From Carboxylicivirga marina (GTDB lineage: Bacteria > Bacteroidota > Bacteroidia > Bacteroidales > Marinilabiliaceae): 64,000 nt of DNA. Below, piece by piece: positions 45,742 through 55,160 of the stretch. The stretch spans positions 62,001 to 126,000 of the forward strand of contig NZ_JAENRR010000002.1 of the NCBI RefSeq assembly GCF_016612505.1. Direction: 5' to 3'. The first letter of the stretch is position 1. Each line of letters starts with the position of its first letter. The translations under genes and the position numbers were made by a program. The notes below the pieces were generated by a model. It was not told where the DNA came from and did not search any database. It saw nothing but the letters and a program-made list of their open reading frames with translations.

Positions 45742-46770
45742 ATGGCAAAGCAAATTTTAGTAACCGGCGGAACAGGTTACATTGGTTCACACACCGTGGT
45801 GGAGCTTCAGGAACAAGGATTTGATGTTGTAATCGTTGACAACCTTTCCAATTCAAAAATTGAAGTATTAGATAACATTGAGAAAATCACGGGCATTCGT
45901 CCGGCTTTTGAGCAATTTGATTTATCAGAAAGAGATTTAACAGATGCTTTCTTTCAAAAGTACACCAATGTTGAGGCCATCATACATTTTGCCGCATTCA
46001 AGGCTGTTGGCGAGTCGGTGCAGAAGCCTTTGGAATATTACCGTAACAACATGGGTTCATTAATGAACTTGTTGGAGTGTATGAATAAGTACAAGGTACC
46101 GCACATGGTATTTTCTTCATCATGTACTGTTTATGGCCAGCCCGATGTATTACCTGTTACCGAGGAAACACCACGTAAAGAAGCGGAGTCACCTTATGGC
46201 AATACAAAAGCCATTTGTGAAGATATTATGCGCGACTATACAAAGTCCAATGAGAAGGTGAACTGTATTGCTTTGCGTTATTTTAACCCGATTGGGGCTC
46301 ATCCTACAGCATTAATTGGTGAGTTGCCTGTAGGTGTACCAAATAACCTGGTGCCTTTTATTACGCAAACAGCTGCTGGTTTGCGCGATGAGCTAAGCAT
46401 TTTTGGTGACGATTACGATACCGAAGATGGAACAGCCATTCGCGACTATATCAATGTGGTAGATTTAGCTAAAGCGCATGTGGTAGCAATCGACCGTATG
46501 CTAAATGGCAAATCGAAAGCCAACTACGAGTACTTTAATGTGGGTACAGGTGCTGGTTACTCGGTGATGCAATTGGTGAAGTCTTTTATCGAAGTCAACA
46601 AAGTAGACCTAAAATATAAGATTGTAGACCGCAGAGCTGGCGATATTGAAAAAATATGGGCCGACACAAGCTATGGTAATAACGAGTTGGGCTGGAAAGC
46701 CGAAAAGACCCTTGAAGAAACATTGGCATCGGCCTGGGCCTGGGAAAAGAATGTGCGAGGATTATCTTAA
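45742..46770 (+). CDS. galE: UDP-glucose 4-epimerase
   Basis: 342 aa extended SDR enzyme. The NAD motif GGTGYIGSHT (about 8-17), the catalytic SSS...Y-x3-K set (FSSSCTVYG and SPYGNTKAICE with Tyr/Lys), and the substrate region RYFNPIGAHP are all present. It interconverts UDP-glucose and UDP-galactose in the cytoplasm for surface polysaccharides. It is monocistronic with a terminator downstream. Confidence 0.96.
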   Translation: MAKQILVTGGTGYIGSHTVVELQEQGFDVVIVDNLSNSKIEVLDNIEKITGIRPAFEQFDLSERDLTDAFFQKYTNVEAIIHFAAFKAVGESVQKPLEYYRNNMGSLMNLLECMNKYKVPHMVFSSSCTVYGQPDVLPVTEETPRKEAESPYGNTKAICEDIMRDYTKSNEKVNCIALRYFNPIGAHPTALIGELPVGVPNNLVPFITQTAAGLRDELSIFGDDYDTEDGTAIRDYINVVDLAKAHVVAIDRMLNGKSKANYEYFNVGTGAGYSVMQLVKSFIEVNKVDLKYKIVDRRAGDIEKIWADTSYGNNELGWKAEKTLEETLASAWAWEKNVRGLS

Positions 46771-46827
46771 GTCCGCGAGCAAGGTTATTTCATAAGAGTT
46801 GATGATGATAGGTCGTCAGAATATAAC

Positions 46828-46860
46828 AAGCTGCTGGTTTTTTACCGGCAGCTTTTGTTT
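46828..46860 (+). terminator. Intrinsic terminator after galE
   Basis: Stem AAGCTGC/GCAGCTT with an inner GG/CC pair (46828-46854) followed by TTGTTTTTT. Confidence 0.85.
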
Positions 46861-46924
46861 TTTGTAACAAAACAAGGGTAGCTCAGTATAACCATTTTTC
46901 TAACCTATTTTAAAAAACAGAAAT

Positions 46925-47279
46925 ATGGAAAATGTAGGATTATTTGGGGGCCTTATTTACATGGTCGTTCTTGTTTTAATGATTGTGTCGATGTGTCGTA
47001 TTTTTGAAAAGGCCGGTAAGCCAGGATGGGCTTCATTGATTCCAATTTTCAATCATTGTAATGATTGAAATCGTTGGTAAGCCAATATTATGGATTGTAT
47101 GGCTTTTGATTCCAGGTGTTAATATCATCTTTGCAATTTGGTTAATCAACTTGTTGGCCAAAAGCTTTGGTAAAGGCGTTGGTTTCACTTTAGGATTGTT
47201 AATTCCTCCATTCACATTTATTTTCTATCCAATACTAGGATTAGGTGATGCGAAATATGAAGGACCAGCTGGTTCGTAA
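46925..47279 (+). pseudogene. DUF5684-type small membrane protein with a frameshift
   Basis: The first frame reads MENVGLFGGLIYMVVLVLMI, then FEKAGKPGWASLIPIFNHCND and stops. The next frame (from 47061) reads MIEIVGKPILWIVWLLIPGV and ends LGDAKYEGPAGS at 47279. Removing one base near 47055 joins them as ...IPIFN(I)VMIEIVGKP..., a normal DUF5684 sequence of 117 aa with several membrane helices. The break may be a true mutation or a sequencing error. The function of the family is unknown. Confidence 0.75.
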
Positions 47280-47357
47280 TTCAATACCGTATAGTATGAT
47301 GGAGCCATCTCAGTTTTGAAGTGGCTTTTTTAAAGAAGTATTTATCTAACCGAGTTG

Positions 47358-47612
47358 TTATCCGCCGAAAGGGTTATCATTGAATTGATTACTGTCCAGT
47401 TGCGTATCGCTAAAAGGAGAACTTGCTTGCGCCGCACCTTTGGGCTTGCCTCCTGGTCCATAACCGCCGCCTTGTCCATGCCCATTGCCCAGCTGAGTAC
47501 TCATCAGAATTAATGAGATACTCCTATCTATCTTAACCACAGATATAGTTGGTCTAATGTATTTTTTTCTTCCCACAATAAAGCATTCCCTCGACACAGG
47601 CGTGTCAATCAC
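47358..47612 (-). CDS. Small conserved hypothetical protein
   Basis: 84 aa. The segment KYIRPTISVVKIDRSISLILMS resembles the opening of short Bacteroidota proteins (KKY-x-P-x-I-S-V-x2-I-D) whose tail is glycine- and asparagine-rich, as here (GNGHGQGGGYGPGG). The real start may be internal, close to this segment, with the first 15 residues not translated. No function is known. It is convergent with the DUF5684 gene. Confidence 0.55.
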   Translation of the reverse strand: MIDTPVSRECFIVGRKKYIRPTISVVKIDRSISLILMSTQLGNGHGQGGGYGPGGKPKGAAQASSPFSDTQLDSNQFNDNPFGG

Positions 47613-47794
47613 TATTCGTTTTATTAAATATTACAAGCTTACAACAAGTTGTTGATGATGGAATACGTAATAATTAGGGAATAGTTACCTCATGTAATAA
47701 TAAGTCCTAATTTATGTGTGTTTTGTAATTATGGCGCTTTTAGGAAGTAATTTAAGTTATTACCAAAAAACTTCTCTACTTTTCAAATTTCAAC

Positions 47795-47802
47795 TATTTT
47801 TG
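47795..47802 (+). promoter_or_regulatory. Likely -7 element of glyS
   Basis: TATTTTTG matches TAnnTTTG. A clear -33 TTTG is not seen at the normal distance. It lies 76 bp upstream of the chosen glyS start. Confidence 0.5.
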
Positions 47803-47803
47803 C

Positions 47804-47823
47804 CCTTCCGCTGTGGCGGAAGG
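47804..47823 (+). promoter_or_regulatory. Hairpin in the glyS leader
   Basis: A perfect 8-bp stem CCTTCCGC/GCGGAAGG with loop TGTG, starting right after the -7 element, so it would be at the very 5' end of the mRNA. A second small stem TCTC/GAGA follows at about 47829-47845. It may protect the mRNA or take part in regulation. Confidence 0.45.
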
Positions 47824-47877
47824 ACTTGTCTCGCAGTAAGTGAGATGTTTCAGATTACGAAATATAAGAAAAAAGAT

Positions 47878-49428
47878 ATGGCACAAGAGGACGTTTTTAA
47901 GAAGCTGGTGGCTCACTGTAAAGAGTATGGTTTCGTATTTCAATCAAGCGAAATATACGATGGATTAGGCGCTGTGTATGATTACGCGCAAAATGGTGTT
48001 GAGCTAAAAAATAACATCAAAAAATACTGGTGGGATGCCATGGTATTGTTGCACGAAAATGTGGTGGGTATCGACTCAGCTATTTTTATGCACCCAACTA
48101 CATGGAAAGCTTCGGGCCACGTAGATGCTTTTAACGATCCTTTGATTGATAACAAAGATTCGAAAAAACGTTACCGTGCCGATGTGTTGATTGAAGATCT
48201 GATTCAGAAGTTCGAAGAGAAAATCAACAAAGAAGTAAAGAAAGCTGAAAAACGCTTTGGTGAAAGTTTCGATAAGGCTCAGTTCCTGGAAACCAATCCA
48301 CGTGTATTAGCTAATCAAAAGAAAATTGATGAGGTTCACACGCGCTTTGCAAAGGCTTTAAACGATAATGATTTGGAAGATTTACGTCAGATCATCGTCG
48401 ATTATGAAATTGCCTGTCCGATATCAGGCACGAAAGAATGGACCGATGTACGTCAGTTCAACCTGATGTTCTCAACCGAAATGGGTTCAACGGCCGATGG
48501 GGCACAAACCATTTACCTGCGCCCCGAAACAGCACAGGGTATCTTTGTAAATTACCTGAACGTGCAAAAGACTGGTCGTATGAAGCTGCCATTTGGCATT
48601 GCACAAATTGGTAAAGCTTTCCGTAACGAGATTGTGGCCCGTCAGTTTATCTTCCGCATGCGTGAGTTCGAACAGATGGAGATGCAATTCTTTGTTCGTC
48701 CGGGCGAAGAAATGAAGTGGTTCGAGTATTGGAAAGACGCTCGTCTTCGTTGGCACAAGTCATTGGGTATGGGCGATGAAAGCTACCGTTACCACGACCA
48801 TGAGAAATTAGCGCATTACGCCAATGCGGCTACCGACATCGAATTTAAAATGCCATTTGGCTTTAAAGAAGTAGAAGGTATTCACTCGCGTACCGACTTT
48901 GATTTATCGCAGCACCAGGAGCATTCAGGTAAGAAAATCCAATATTTCGACCCTGAACTAAATAAGAGCTATGTGCCTTATGTGGTAGAAACATCAATTG
49001 GTGTTGACCGCATGTTCCTTAGTATTATGGCTGGTGCCTATAATGAAGAAGAAGTAGAAGGTAAAGGTGGCAAGAAAGAAACACGTGTGGTATTGAACTT
49101 ACCGCCGGTATTGGCTCCAATCAAATTGGCCGTAATGCCATTGGTGAAGAAAGATGGTCTGCCTGAAAAAGCACGCGCCATTATTGATGACTTGAAGTTT
49201 GATTTCAACTGCCAGTACGATGAAAAAGACAGTATCGGTAAACGCTACCGTCGTCAGGATGCCATTGGTACACCTTTCTGTGTAACGGTTGATCACCAGG
49301 CACTGGAAGATGATACAGTAACCATTCGTTACCGCGACACCATGGCGCAGGAGCGTGTGAAAATTACTGACCTACAGGGTATCATCAGTAAGAAAGTAAG
49401 CATGCGCGAAGCGTTTAAGAACTTGTAG
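47878..49428 (+). CDS. glyS: Glycyl-tRNA synthetase
   Basis: 516 aa from the ATG at 47878 (MAQEDVFKKLVAHCKEYGF); the frame is open 54 codons further up, but that part is leader sequence holding the promoter and hairpin. It is the single-chain, eukaryote-like class II type: motif 1 region in YDGLGAVYDYAQNGVELKNN, motif 2 GKAFRNEI, motif 3 in VVETSIGVDR, and a C-terminal anticodon-binding domain (VLAPIKLAVMPLV onward). It charges tRNA-Gly. Confidence 0.97.
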   Translation: MAQEDVFKKLVAHCKEYGFVFQSSEIYDGLGAVYDYAQNGVELKNNIKKYWWDAMVLLHENVVGIDSAIFMHPTTWKASGHVDAFNDPLIDNKDSKKRYRADVLIEDLIQKFEEKINKEVKKAEKRFGESFDKAQFLETNPRVLANQKKIDEVHTRFAKALNDNDLEDLRQIIVDYEIACPISGTKEWTDVRQFNLMFSTEMGSTADGAQTIYLRPETAQGIFVNYLNVQKTGRMKLPFGIAQIGKAFRNEIVARQFIFRMREFEQMEMQFFVRPGEEMKWFEYWKDARLRWHKSLGMGDESYRYHDHEKLAHYANAATDIEFKMPFGFKEVEGIHSRTDFDLSQHQEHSGKKIQYFDPELNKSYVPYVVETSIGVDRMFLSIMAGAYNEEEVEGKGGKKETRVVLNLPPVLAPIKLAVMPLVKKDGLPEKARAIIDDLKFDFNCQYDEKDSIGKRYRRQDAIGTPFCVTVDHQALEDDTVTIRYRDTMAQERVKITDLQGIISKKVSMREAFKNL

Positions 49429-49478
49429 AAATAGCTAAGTAGTTATCAGGCAGAAAATGATTGCCTGACACAAAATAT

Positions 49479-49510
49479 AAAGCCCGGTTGAGTATTCAAT
49501 CGGGCTTTGC
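49479..49510. terminator. Bidirectional terminator between glyS and a lipoprotein gene
   Basis: A 13-bp stem (49479-49491 with 49496-49508, one wobble, loop GTAT). Confidence 0.8.
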
Positions 49511-49514
49511 TGTT

Positions 49515-49748
49515 TTATTTCTTCTTCTTTTCCTTTATGGCTTGTTCTTCTTCGGCAGCTTTCTTCTCTTCTTCCAGTTTTTTCCATTCTTCAACTGTGG
49601 TATACTTTACTTCATCCGGATCGCCATCCCGGTAACCATCTTTAAATTCCGGATATTCTTCATGTCCGCTTCCACTTATTTCAATGCTTTTGCAGCTTGC
49701 TAATACGACAATAAGTAAAAGGATTCCAACAATGTTTAGTCGCTTCAT
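49515..49748 (-). CDS. Small lipoprotein
   Basis: 77 aa. The signal peptide ends in the lipobox VLASC (Cys19). The mature part of 59 residues is highly charged, with FKDGYRDGDPDEVKYTTVEEW and then a Glu/Lys-rich helical tail that ends in a run of Lys. No family was recognised. It shares the glyS terminator from the other side. Confidence 0.65.
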   Translation of the reverse strand: MKRLNIVGILLLIVVLASCKSIEISGSGHEEYPEFKDGYRDGDPDEVKYTTVEEWKKLEEEKKAAEEEQAIKEKKKK

Positions 49749-50196
49749 AGAGGTGAGTTTAGCTTTATCGTTTAACCAAATGTAATAAAATTCTCCTTAG
49801 AGGATGGTTGATGGCGGTTGGATACACGTCAATCGTATTAAAAGGATCTTTTTTTTGAATTGCATAATACCGACATAAGCAGCGTAGTTTGGGACCCATT
49901 GACATAAACGGAGGGAAGAAAAATTTGATACCAAACTGTTAATCTTTAAATTATTGCGATAAATGAAAGCAGTATCAAACTTGTTTGAATAATGCTGAAT
50001 GAAGCAATAAACAAGCAGTAATTTTTCCCGTAGAGTTGTCTTAATGGGTAAACGAGTGCTTCGGTCGGCGGCTTTTTTTCTCCCCTTTTTGAGCTGGAGG
50101 CAAAAAGGGGAAGCCTCAACGGCTTGAGTTGTAAAACAATTTCTTAAATGCAATTGCTGTGCTGTTAGATAGCTACTTACAAATAAGCTCAGCTTA
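49749..50196. other. Intergenic stretch with one inverted repeat
   Basis: About 450 bp without an accepted gene. A perfect 9-bp inverted repeat CCCCTTTTT/AAAAAGGGG (50082-50090 with 50102-50110) lies near 85 bp from the bestrophin stop and may be its terminator. A 152-codon frame here overlaps bestrophin and has no family features. Confidence 0.45.
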
Positions 50197-51258
50197 TTAC
50201 ATCTGTACATGAAACTTCTCAGGAAACTGAGACGGAATGGCTTCCACATCCTCATCCATCAATTGTCGCAGGTCGCGTTCAATACCTCTGGCAATGGTGG
50301 AGATAGGCACATCATTGGCCGAGCCTTCAAAAGGATTTTCTCCCACTGTGCCAATGCGCATCATGGTATGGAAAATCCACGAAACAGCACCGCAAAAAGG
50401 AACGGCTAACCAAACGAAATAAGTATCAGCCAATGGAAAACTGCTTTGTACCTTTTGAGCAATGGTTTCAAACTCTGAGACTAATGCCAATGGCAGCATT
50501 AATAAAAACAGCCATACAAACTGGTGCGATAATGTGGCATACTGCCGCGGATAAGGAAAGTTTTTAATGCGTTCCGATTTACCTTGCAAGTCAAAAAGTT
50601 CACTGAGCTTTTGCTCAAGTTCCAGAAAGGAAAATTCCCAGATTATTTTTTTCTCTTTCAGATCCTTTAAATGCGATGATTGCAGGTATAATATGGCGGC
50701 TGCTTTATTGTCCTTTTGCATCACATATTGATGCTCTTCGGGACCTAGATACATCAATAAATCATCATTTAATGATGTTACACGTTCGGGTATGTAGGCC
50801 ATGCGCGACCACTCACGATTGGTGCGATGCTTTTCAAATACTTCCCATTTTTTGCCTTGCCGCATGGCATGACGTAAGGCTGTGAGCCAGGCAATGTGCC
50901 GATAGATGAGTTGTTGCTTATGTTCTTTGATTTCATCATCGCTCAATGGCTCCTTAGCATATTCATTACTGAGCATTGCTTGTATCATCATGCCCCAGCT
51001 GCGCGATGTGTTAACCATACCACCCCATATCTTGCGAGCCTCCCAAATACGACCATAAGCGGCATTGTTCTGAAATCCGACAATAAAAGCCACAGCGGTA
51101 CCTACCAAAGCAATAGGTGTCCAGGGCATGTCAATAAACACAAAGCCCATTGCTTCATACAGGAAAGTGATCAAAAGGGCATATAAAACAAAGAATAGTG
51201 TTTCGGCGCGAGTCCATAGCACCATGTCTTTTAAGGAGTAGCGAGTTTTCGTCAGCAT
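50197..51258 (-). CDS. Bestrophin-family channel protein
   Basis: 353 aa (RFP-TM/UPF0187 family). The N-terminal part has two membrane helices (about 20-42 and 45-64) with PWTPIALVGTAVAFIVGFQNNAAYGRIWEARK, the conserved pore-lining and RxWEAR region. Two more membrane segments lie at about 228-246 and 266-287. Bacterial bestrophins form pentameric ion channels in the inner membrane. It is monocistronic. Confidence 0.92.
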   Translation of the reverse strand: MLTKTRYSLKDMVLWTRAETLFFVLYALLITFLYEAMGFVFIDMPWTPIALVGTAVAFIVGFQNNAAYGRIWEARKIWGGMVNTSRSWGMMIQAMLSNEYAKEPLSDDEIKEHKQQLIYRHIAWLTALRHAMRQGKKWEVFEKHRTNREWSRMAYIPERVTSLNDDLLMYLGPEEHQYVMQKDNKAAAILYLQSSHLKDLKEKKIIWEFSFLELEQKLSELFDLQGKSERIKNFPYPRQYATLSHQFVWLFLLMLPLALVSEFETIAQKVQSSFPLADTYFVWLAVPFCGAVSWIFHTMMRIGTVGENPFEGSANDVPISTIARGIERDLRQLMDEDVEAIPSQFPEKFHVQM

Positions 51259-51364
51259 CTGATATTCACATTTGGGGTTCTCAGTAAACTAACAAAAATG
51301 TAGCTGAAGTGTTGAAGGGAGCTGAAGCTAATTCCCTCGCGTTGCTCATGAGCACTCTCAGGAA

Positions 51365-52045
51365 TTACTCCAGTAATAGGGTTTGTTTCATCCTGTCAAA
51401 TACATCAAATGGTGTGGCTTTCAAAATGAGCTCTTCTTTTGTAACGGGATGTATCATGTCCAGTTGTTGGGCATGTAGTAGCATATTTGTCATGTACCAA
51501 CGCTCCTTAAACAAACGGTTCTGCTTGTTGCAGCCGTGTGGTCGATCGCCAATAATAGGATGGCGCAGATGGTTGAGGTGCTTACGTATCTGATGCATAC
51601 GGCCCGTCTTTGGATAAGCTTCAATTAAGGAGTAGCGTGATGTTTCGAATTTACCAAAGGGAATAGGTAGTTCACTTCGTTTAATTGTTTTAAAATGTGT
51701 GATGGCATCCTGTGTTTTGCCCCTGTCATTGGTCAGGGCATAATCCACTTCTATGGCATCCGGAAAATGACCGCGTACAATTGCCGTATATGTTTTTTGT
51801 GTTTTTGAATCTTCAAAAATTGTTTGAAGCTTAGCGGCTACACTACTTGAGAGTGCAAATACCAATAAACCCGATGTTTTTCTGTCGAGCCTGTGCAGTG
51901 GGAAAACCGATTTTTTAATCTGATCGCGCAGCATTTGTAAGGCAAACTCTTCGGCATCGGCGGCTATGGGACTGCGGTGCACCAATAAACCGTGTGGTTT
52001 GTTGATAACAACCATGTATTGATCTTGATATATGATTTCGAGCAT
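51365..52045 (-). CDS. truC: tRNA pseudouridine(65) synthase TruC-like
   Basis: 226 aa RluA-superfamily enzyme with the catalytic Asp in FPLHRLDRKTSGLLVFA (about 48-64). RMHQIRKHLNHLRHPIIGD and then HGCNKQNRLF is the pattern that separates TruC from RluC/D. It lacks an S4 domain, as TruC does. It isomerises uridine 65 in tRNA-Asp in E. coli. It is divergent from the YfhO gene. Confidence 0.88.
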   Translation of the reverse strand: MLEIIYQDQYMVVINKPHGLLVHRSPIAADAEEFALQMLRDQIKKSVFPLHRLDRKTSGLLVFALSSSVAAKLQTIFEDSKTQKTYTAIVRGHFPDAIEVDYALTNDRGKTQDAITHFKTIKRSELPIPFGKFETSRYSLIEAYPKTGRMHQIRKHLNHLRHPIIGDRPHGCNKQNRLFKERWYMTNMLLHAQQLDMIHPVTKEELILKATPFDVFDRMKQTLLLE

Positions 52046-52162
52046 CGATAATTTTTTTACAAAGGTAATTTAAAAGGCAGTAGCTCTTAGCTAAGCGCTA
52101 TTAGCTTTTTCTATTCCAATAACATTACGTATTTTCACAAGCTAAATAGTAAATACGTTATC

Positions 52163-54655
52163 ATGTTCGACAAGTTTAAAGGCTATCTGCCTTATTTAGG
52201 AGCTTTTCTATTATTTATTGTACTAAGTTTTGTTTATTTCTCGCCGGTTCTTGAAGGCAAGAAATTACCTCAGCTCGATAATACACATGCGAAAGCCATG
52301 TCAAAAGAGTTGGTTGATTTTGAGAAGCAAACAGGTAAAAAAGCCATGTGGACCAATACGATGTTTGGTGGTATGCCAGCTTATCAGATCAAAGGCGATG
52401 CCTCAAAAAATGTTTTTAGTTACCTGAATAAAGCAACACGCTTTGGATTACCATATGAAACAGTAGCCATTGTCTTTTTATACATGCTGGGTTTTTACTT
52501 GTTGTTATTAAGTATGAAAGTCGATCATTGGCTTTGTGTGATTGGAGCCATCGCTTTTGCCTTTGGTTCCTACAACCTGATAATAATAATTGCCGGACAC
52601 ATTACTAAAACTTATGCCATTGCACTGATGGCACCAGTGATTGCAGGAGTGCTCTTTGCATACAATCGCAATCGATTTATAGGTGGTGTTATAACGGCGG
52701 TAGCCCTGGGTATGGAAATTGCCTATAACCACGTGCAAATAACCTATTACCTGGCATTTATGGTTGGTTTTATTGTGTTATCGCGTTTGGTGTATGCCAT
52801 TAAAGAAAAGGCCATCAAGCCTTTTGCACACACAACAGGCATATTGGTAATTGCAGCCATGCTGGCGGTGTTGCCTAACATCACTAACCTTTTGACTACC
52901 TATGAATACGGGCAGGAATCCATTCGTGGGGCATCGGAGTTAACGCCTAAAGAAGGTCAGAAAGAACATTCAGGTTTGGATGTTGATTACGCCTTTGGCT
53001 GGAGTTATGGTTTGCATGAAACACTAACGCTGTTAATGCCTAATGTGGTAGGTGGTGAATCGGCTGGCTTGGCTAATTCTGAAGATGCCATGAAGCATGT
53101 CGACCCACGATTAAAAGAATATGTTGGTCAATCAAGTCAATATTGGGGCGGACGAATCTTTACCAGTGGGCCAGTGTATGCAGGGGCATTAATCTGCTTC
53201 TTGTTTTTTATTGGGGCCTTTTATTATAAAGGTAAAGAGCGTTGGTGGTTAATTGGTATCACTGTCTTTTCACTCATGTTGGCCTGGGGGAAGAATTTTC
53301 CGGCCTTTAACTATTTTATGTTCTACAATTTCCCATTGTATAACAAGTTCCGAACAGTGGAAATGGCATTGGTATTAGCATCCATGGCTATGCCATTACT
53401 AGGTTTTCTGGGTTTAAAAACCATATTGGATAAGCCCGAAACGCTAAAGAAGGACAGCAAGTGGTTTGCCATTGCTTTTGCCCTAACAGGTGGTGTTAGT
53501 TTGATATTGGCCTTGTTCCCAACATCATTTTATAGCTTTCTATCACCGATGGAAGCTGAGAATTTTGGTGGTATGATCAAACAGGGAGGTGAGAATGCGC
53601 AGATGTATGACTTGCTGGTATCAAACCTGATTGCAGCGCGTCAGGTTTTATTAACAGCCGATGCCTGGCGTTCATTTGTGTTTATTTTGCTGGGGTCAGC
53701 GTCGATCTGGTTCTTTGTACAAGGGAAATTGCAAAAACGCTACGTCATGTGGGGCTTGGCTTTGATTGTATTTATTGACCTGTGGGGTGTTTCGAAGCGT
53801 TACTTGAATAACGATGATTTTGTGAGCAAGTCAAAAGCTCGTCAGGAGTTAGCACAATCAAAAGCTGATAAAGCTATTTTAAAAGATAAGGACGATTATT
53901 ATCGGGTTTTTCCAATCTATCGCGATCCTTTTAAAGATGGATTTACACCTTACTGGCACAAATCAGTTGGTGGGTTCCACGGAGCTAAGTTACGCCGTTA
54001 CCAGGATGTGGCTGATCGCTACCTGATGAACGACTGGCAGGAGCTGATGAAGGTGCTTCAAACGGCACAAACACCGGGTGAACTTGAAGAAGCGATGGAA
54101 AACATGCCGGCTTTAAACATGATGAATACGAAATATATCATCTACAACCCTGGAGCAGATCCGATTTTTAATCCCTCGTACATGGGCAATGCCTGGTTTG
54201 TTAAAAACATCAGGGAAGTGGCTAATCCGGATGAAGAAATTGCTGCCATCGGGACAACAGATTTAAGAACGACAGCTGTTGTGGAGCAACGCTTTGTTGA
54301 TAAAGTAAAAGGTTATTCCACCGATTCAGTAATGGGGCAGATTCAGTTAACATCTTATTCGCCCGATTATTTAATATTCGAATCCAATGCACCGCAAGAG
54401 CAATTTGCTGTATTTAGCGATGTGTATTACGATAAAGGCTGGAAGGCTTATATCGATGGTGATGAGGTGGATATCATACGTGCCAATTATTTATTGCGTG
54501 GACTAATGATACCTGAAGGGCGTCATGATATCGAGTTCCGATTTAAGCCGCAATCCTTTGTAATTGGACAAACGTTGGCTGCCATTAGTTCCATTATAAT
54601 TCTGTTGTTGATTGCAGTAGCTGTTTATATGGCGCGGAAAAACCAAACAAACTAA
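52163..54655 (+). CDS. YfhO-family membrane protein
   Basis: 830 aa with about 12-13 membrane helices in the first 560 residues and a final one at the C-terminus (about 803-822). The first loop LDNTHAKAMSKELVDFEKQTG contains the acidic pair expected of GT-C-type enzymes, and the large periplasmic domain carries DVYYDKGWKAYIDGDEVDI, typical of the YfhO family. Members are thought to be glycosyltransferases for envelope polymers. It is 3 bp upstream of the dCMP deaminase gene. Confidence 0.88.
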   Translation: MFDKFKGYLPYLGAFLLFIVLSFVYFSPVLEGKKLPQLDNTHAKAMSKELVDFEKQTGKKAMWTNTMFGGMPAYQIKGDASKNVFSYLNKATRFGLPYETVAIVFLYMLGFYLLLLSMKVDHWLCVIGAIAFAFGSYNLIIIIAGHITKTYAIALMAPVIAGVLFAYNRNRFIGGVITAVALGMEIAYNHVQITYYLAFMVGFIVLSRLVYAIKEKAIKPFAHTTGILVIAAMLAVLPNITNLLTTYEYGQESIRGASELTPKEGQKEHSGLDVDYAFGWSYGLHETLTLLMPNVVGGESAGLANSEDAMKHVDPRLKEYVGQSSQYWGGRIFTSGPVYAGALICFLFFIGAFYYKGKERWWLIGITVFSLMLAWGKNFPAFNYFMFYNFPLYNKFRTVEMALVLASMAMPLLGFLGLKTILDKPETLKKDSKWFAIAFALTGGVSLILALFPTSFYSFLSPMEAENFGGMIKQGGENAQMYDLLVSNLIAARQVLLTADAWRSFVFILLGSASIWFFVQGKLQKRYVMWGLALIVFIDLWGVSKRYLNNDDFVSKSKARQELAQSKADKAILKDKDDYYRVFPIYRDPFKDGFTPYWHKSVGGFHGAKLRRYQDVADRYLMNDWQELMKVLQTAQTPGELEEAMENMPALNMMNTKYIIYNPGADPIFNPSYMGNAWFVKNIREVANPDEEIAAIGTTDLRTTAVVEQRFVDKVKGYSTDSVMGQIQLTSYSPDYLIFESNAPQEQFAVFSDVYYDKGWKAYIDGDEVDIIRANYLLRGLMIPEGRHDIEFRFKPQSFVIGQTLAAISSIIILLLIAVAVYMARKNQTN

Positions 54656-54658
54656 AGG

Positions 54659-55138
54659 ATGAAATTAACACAAGAGGAAAAGCAATTTCTGCTTGATCAA
54701 CGTTATCTGGCCATGGCACGCATCTGGGCACAAAATTCCTATTGCGTTAGAAGACAGGTGGGAGCGCTTATCGTTAAAAATAAAATGATCATTAGTGATG
54801 GCTACAATGGCACGCCTTCAGGGTTTGAGAATGAGTGCGAAGACTGTGCGAATAAAACCAAACCCTATGTGTTACATGCCGAAGCCAATGCCATTACCAA
54901 GGTAGCGCGATCAAATAACAGTTCCGACGAGTCAACTTTATATGTTACGGCATCGCCCTGTATCGAATGTTCAAAGCTGATTATTCAGGCTGGTATTAAG
55001 CGTGTGGTTTTTGCCGAAAAATACCATAATACCGATGGATTAGATCTATTATCAAGGGCCAATATAGAAGTTGTTCACATCGAAGATGAACTCATTAAGG
55101 TAGAAGACGGTTTAATACTTGGTAATACACAACAATAA
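54659..55138 (+). CDS. comEB: dCMP deaminase
   Basis: 159 aa zinc-dependent deaminase. The HAEANAI motif (His and Glu) and PCIECSKL (two Cys ligands) form the active site, and ARIWAQNSYCVRRQVGALIV is the family opening. It makes dUMP from dCMP for thymidylate synthesis. It sits between yfhO and the S41 protease gene, all in the same direction with short gaps. Confidence 0.93.
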   Translation: MKLTQEEKQFLLDQRYLAMARIWAQNSYCVRRQVGALIVKNKMIISDGYNGTPSGFENECEDCANKTKPYVLHAEANAITKVARSNNSSDESTLYVTASPCIECSKLIIQAGIKRVVFAEKYHNTDGLDLLSRANIEVVHIEDELIKVEDGLILGNTQQ

Positions 55139-55160
55139 CTCAATTTGTAAATAACGTTAT

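Noticed and set aside
49797-50255. A 152-codon frame on the minus strand
   Set aside because: It overlaps the bestrophin 3' end, has no family features and an odd composition, and its region holds an inverted repeat that looks non-coding.
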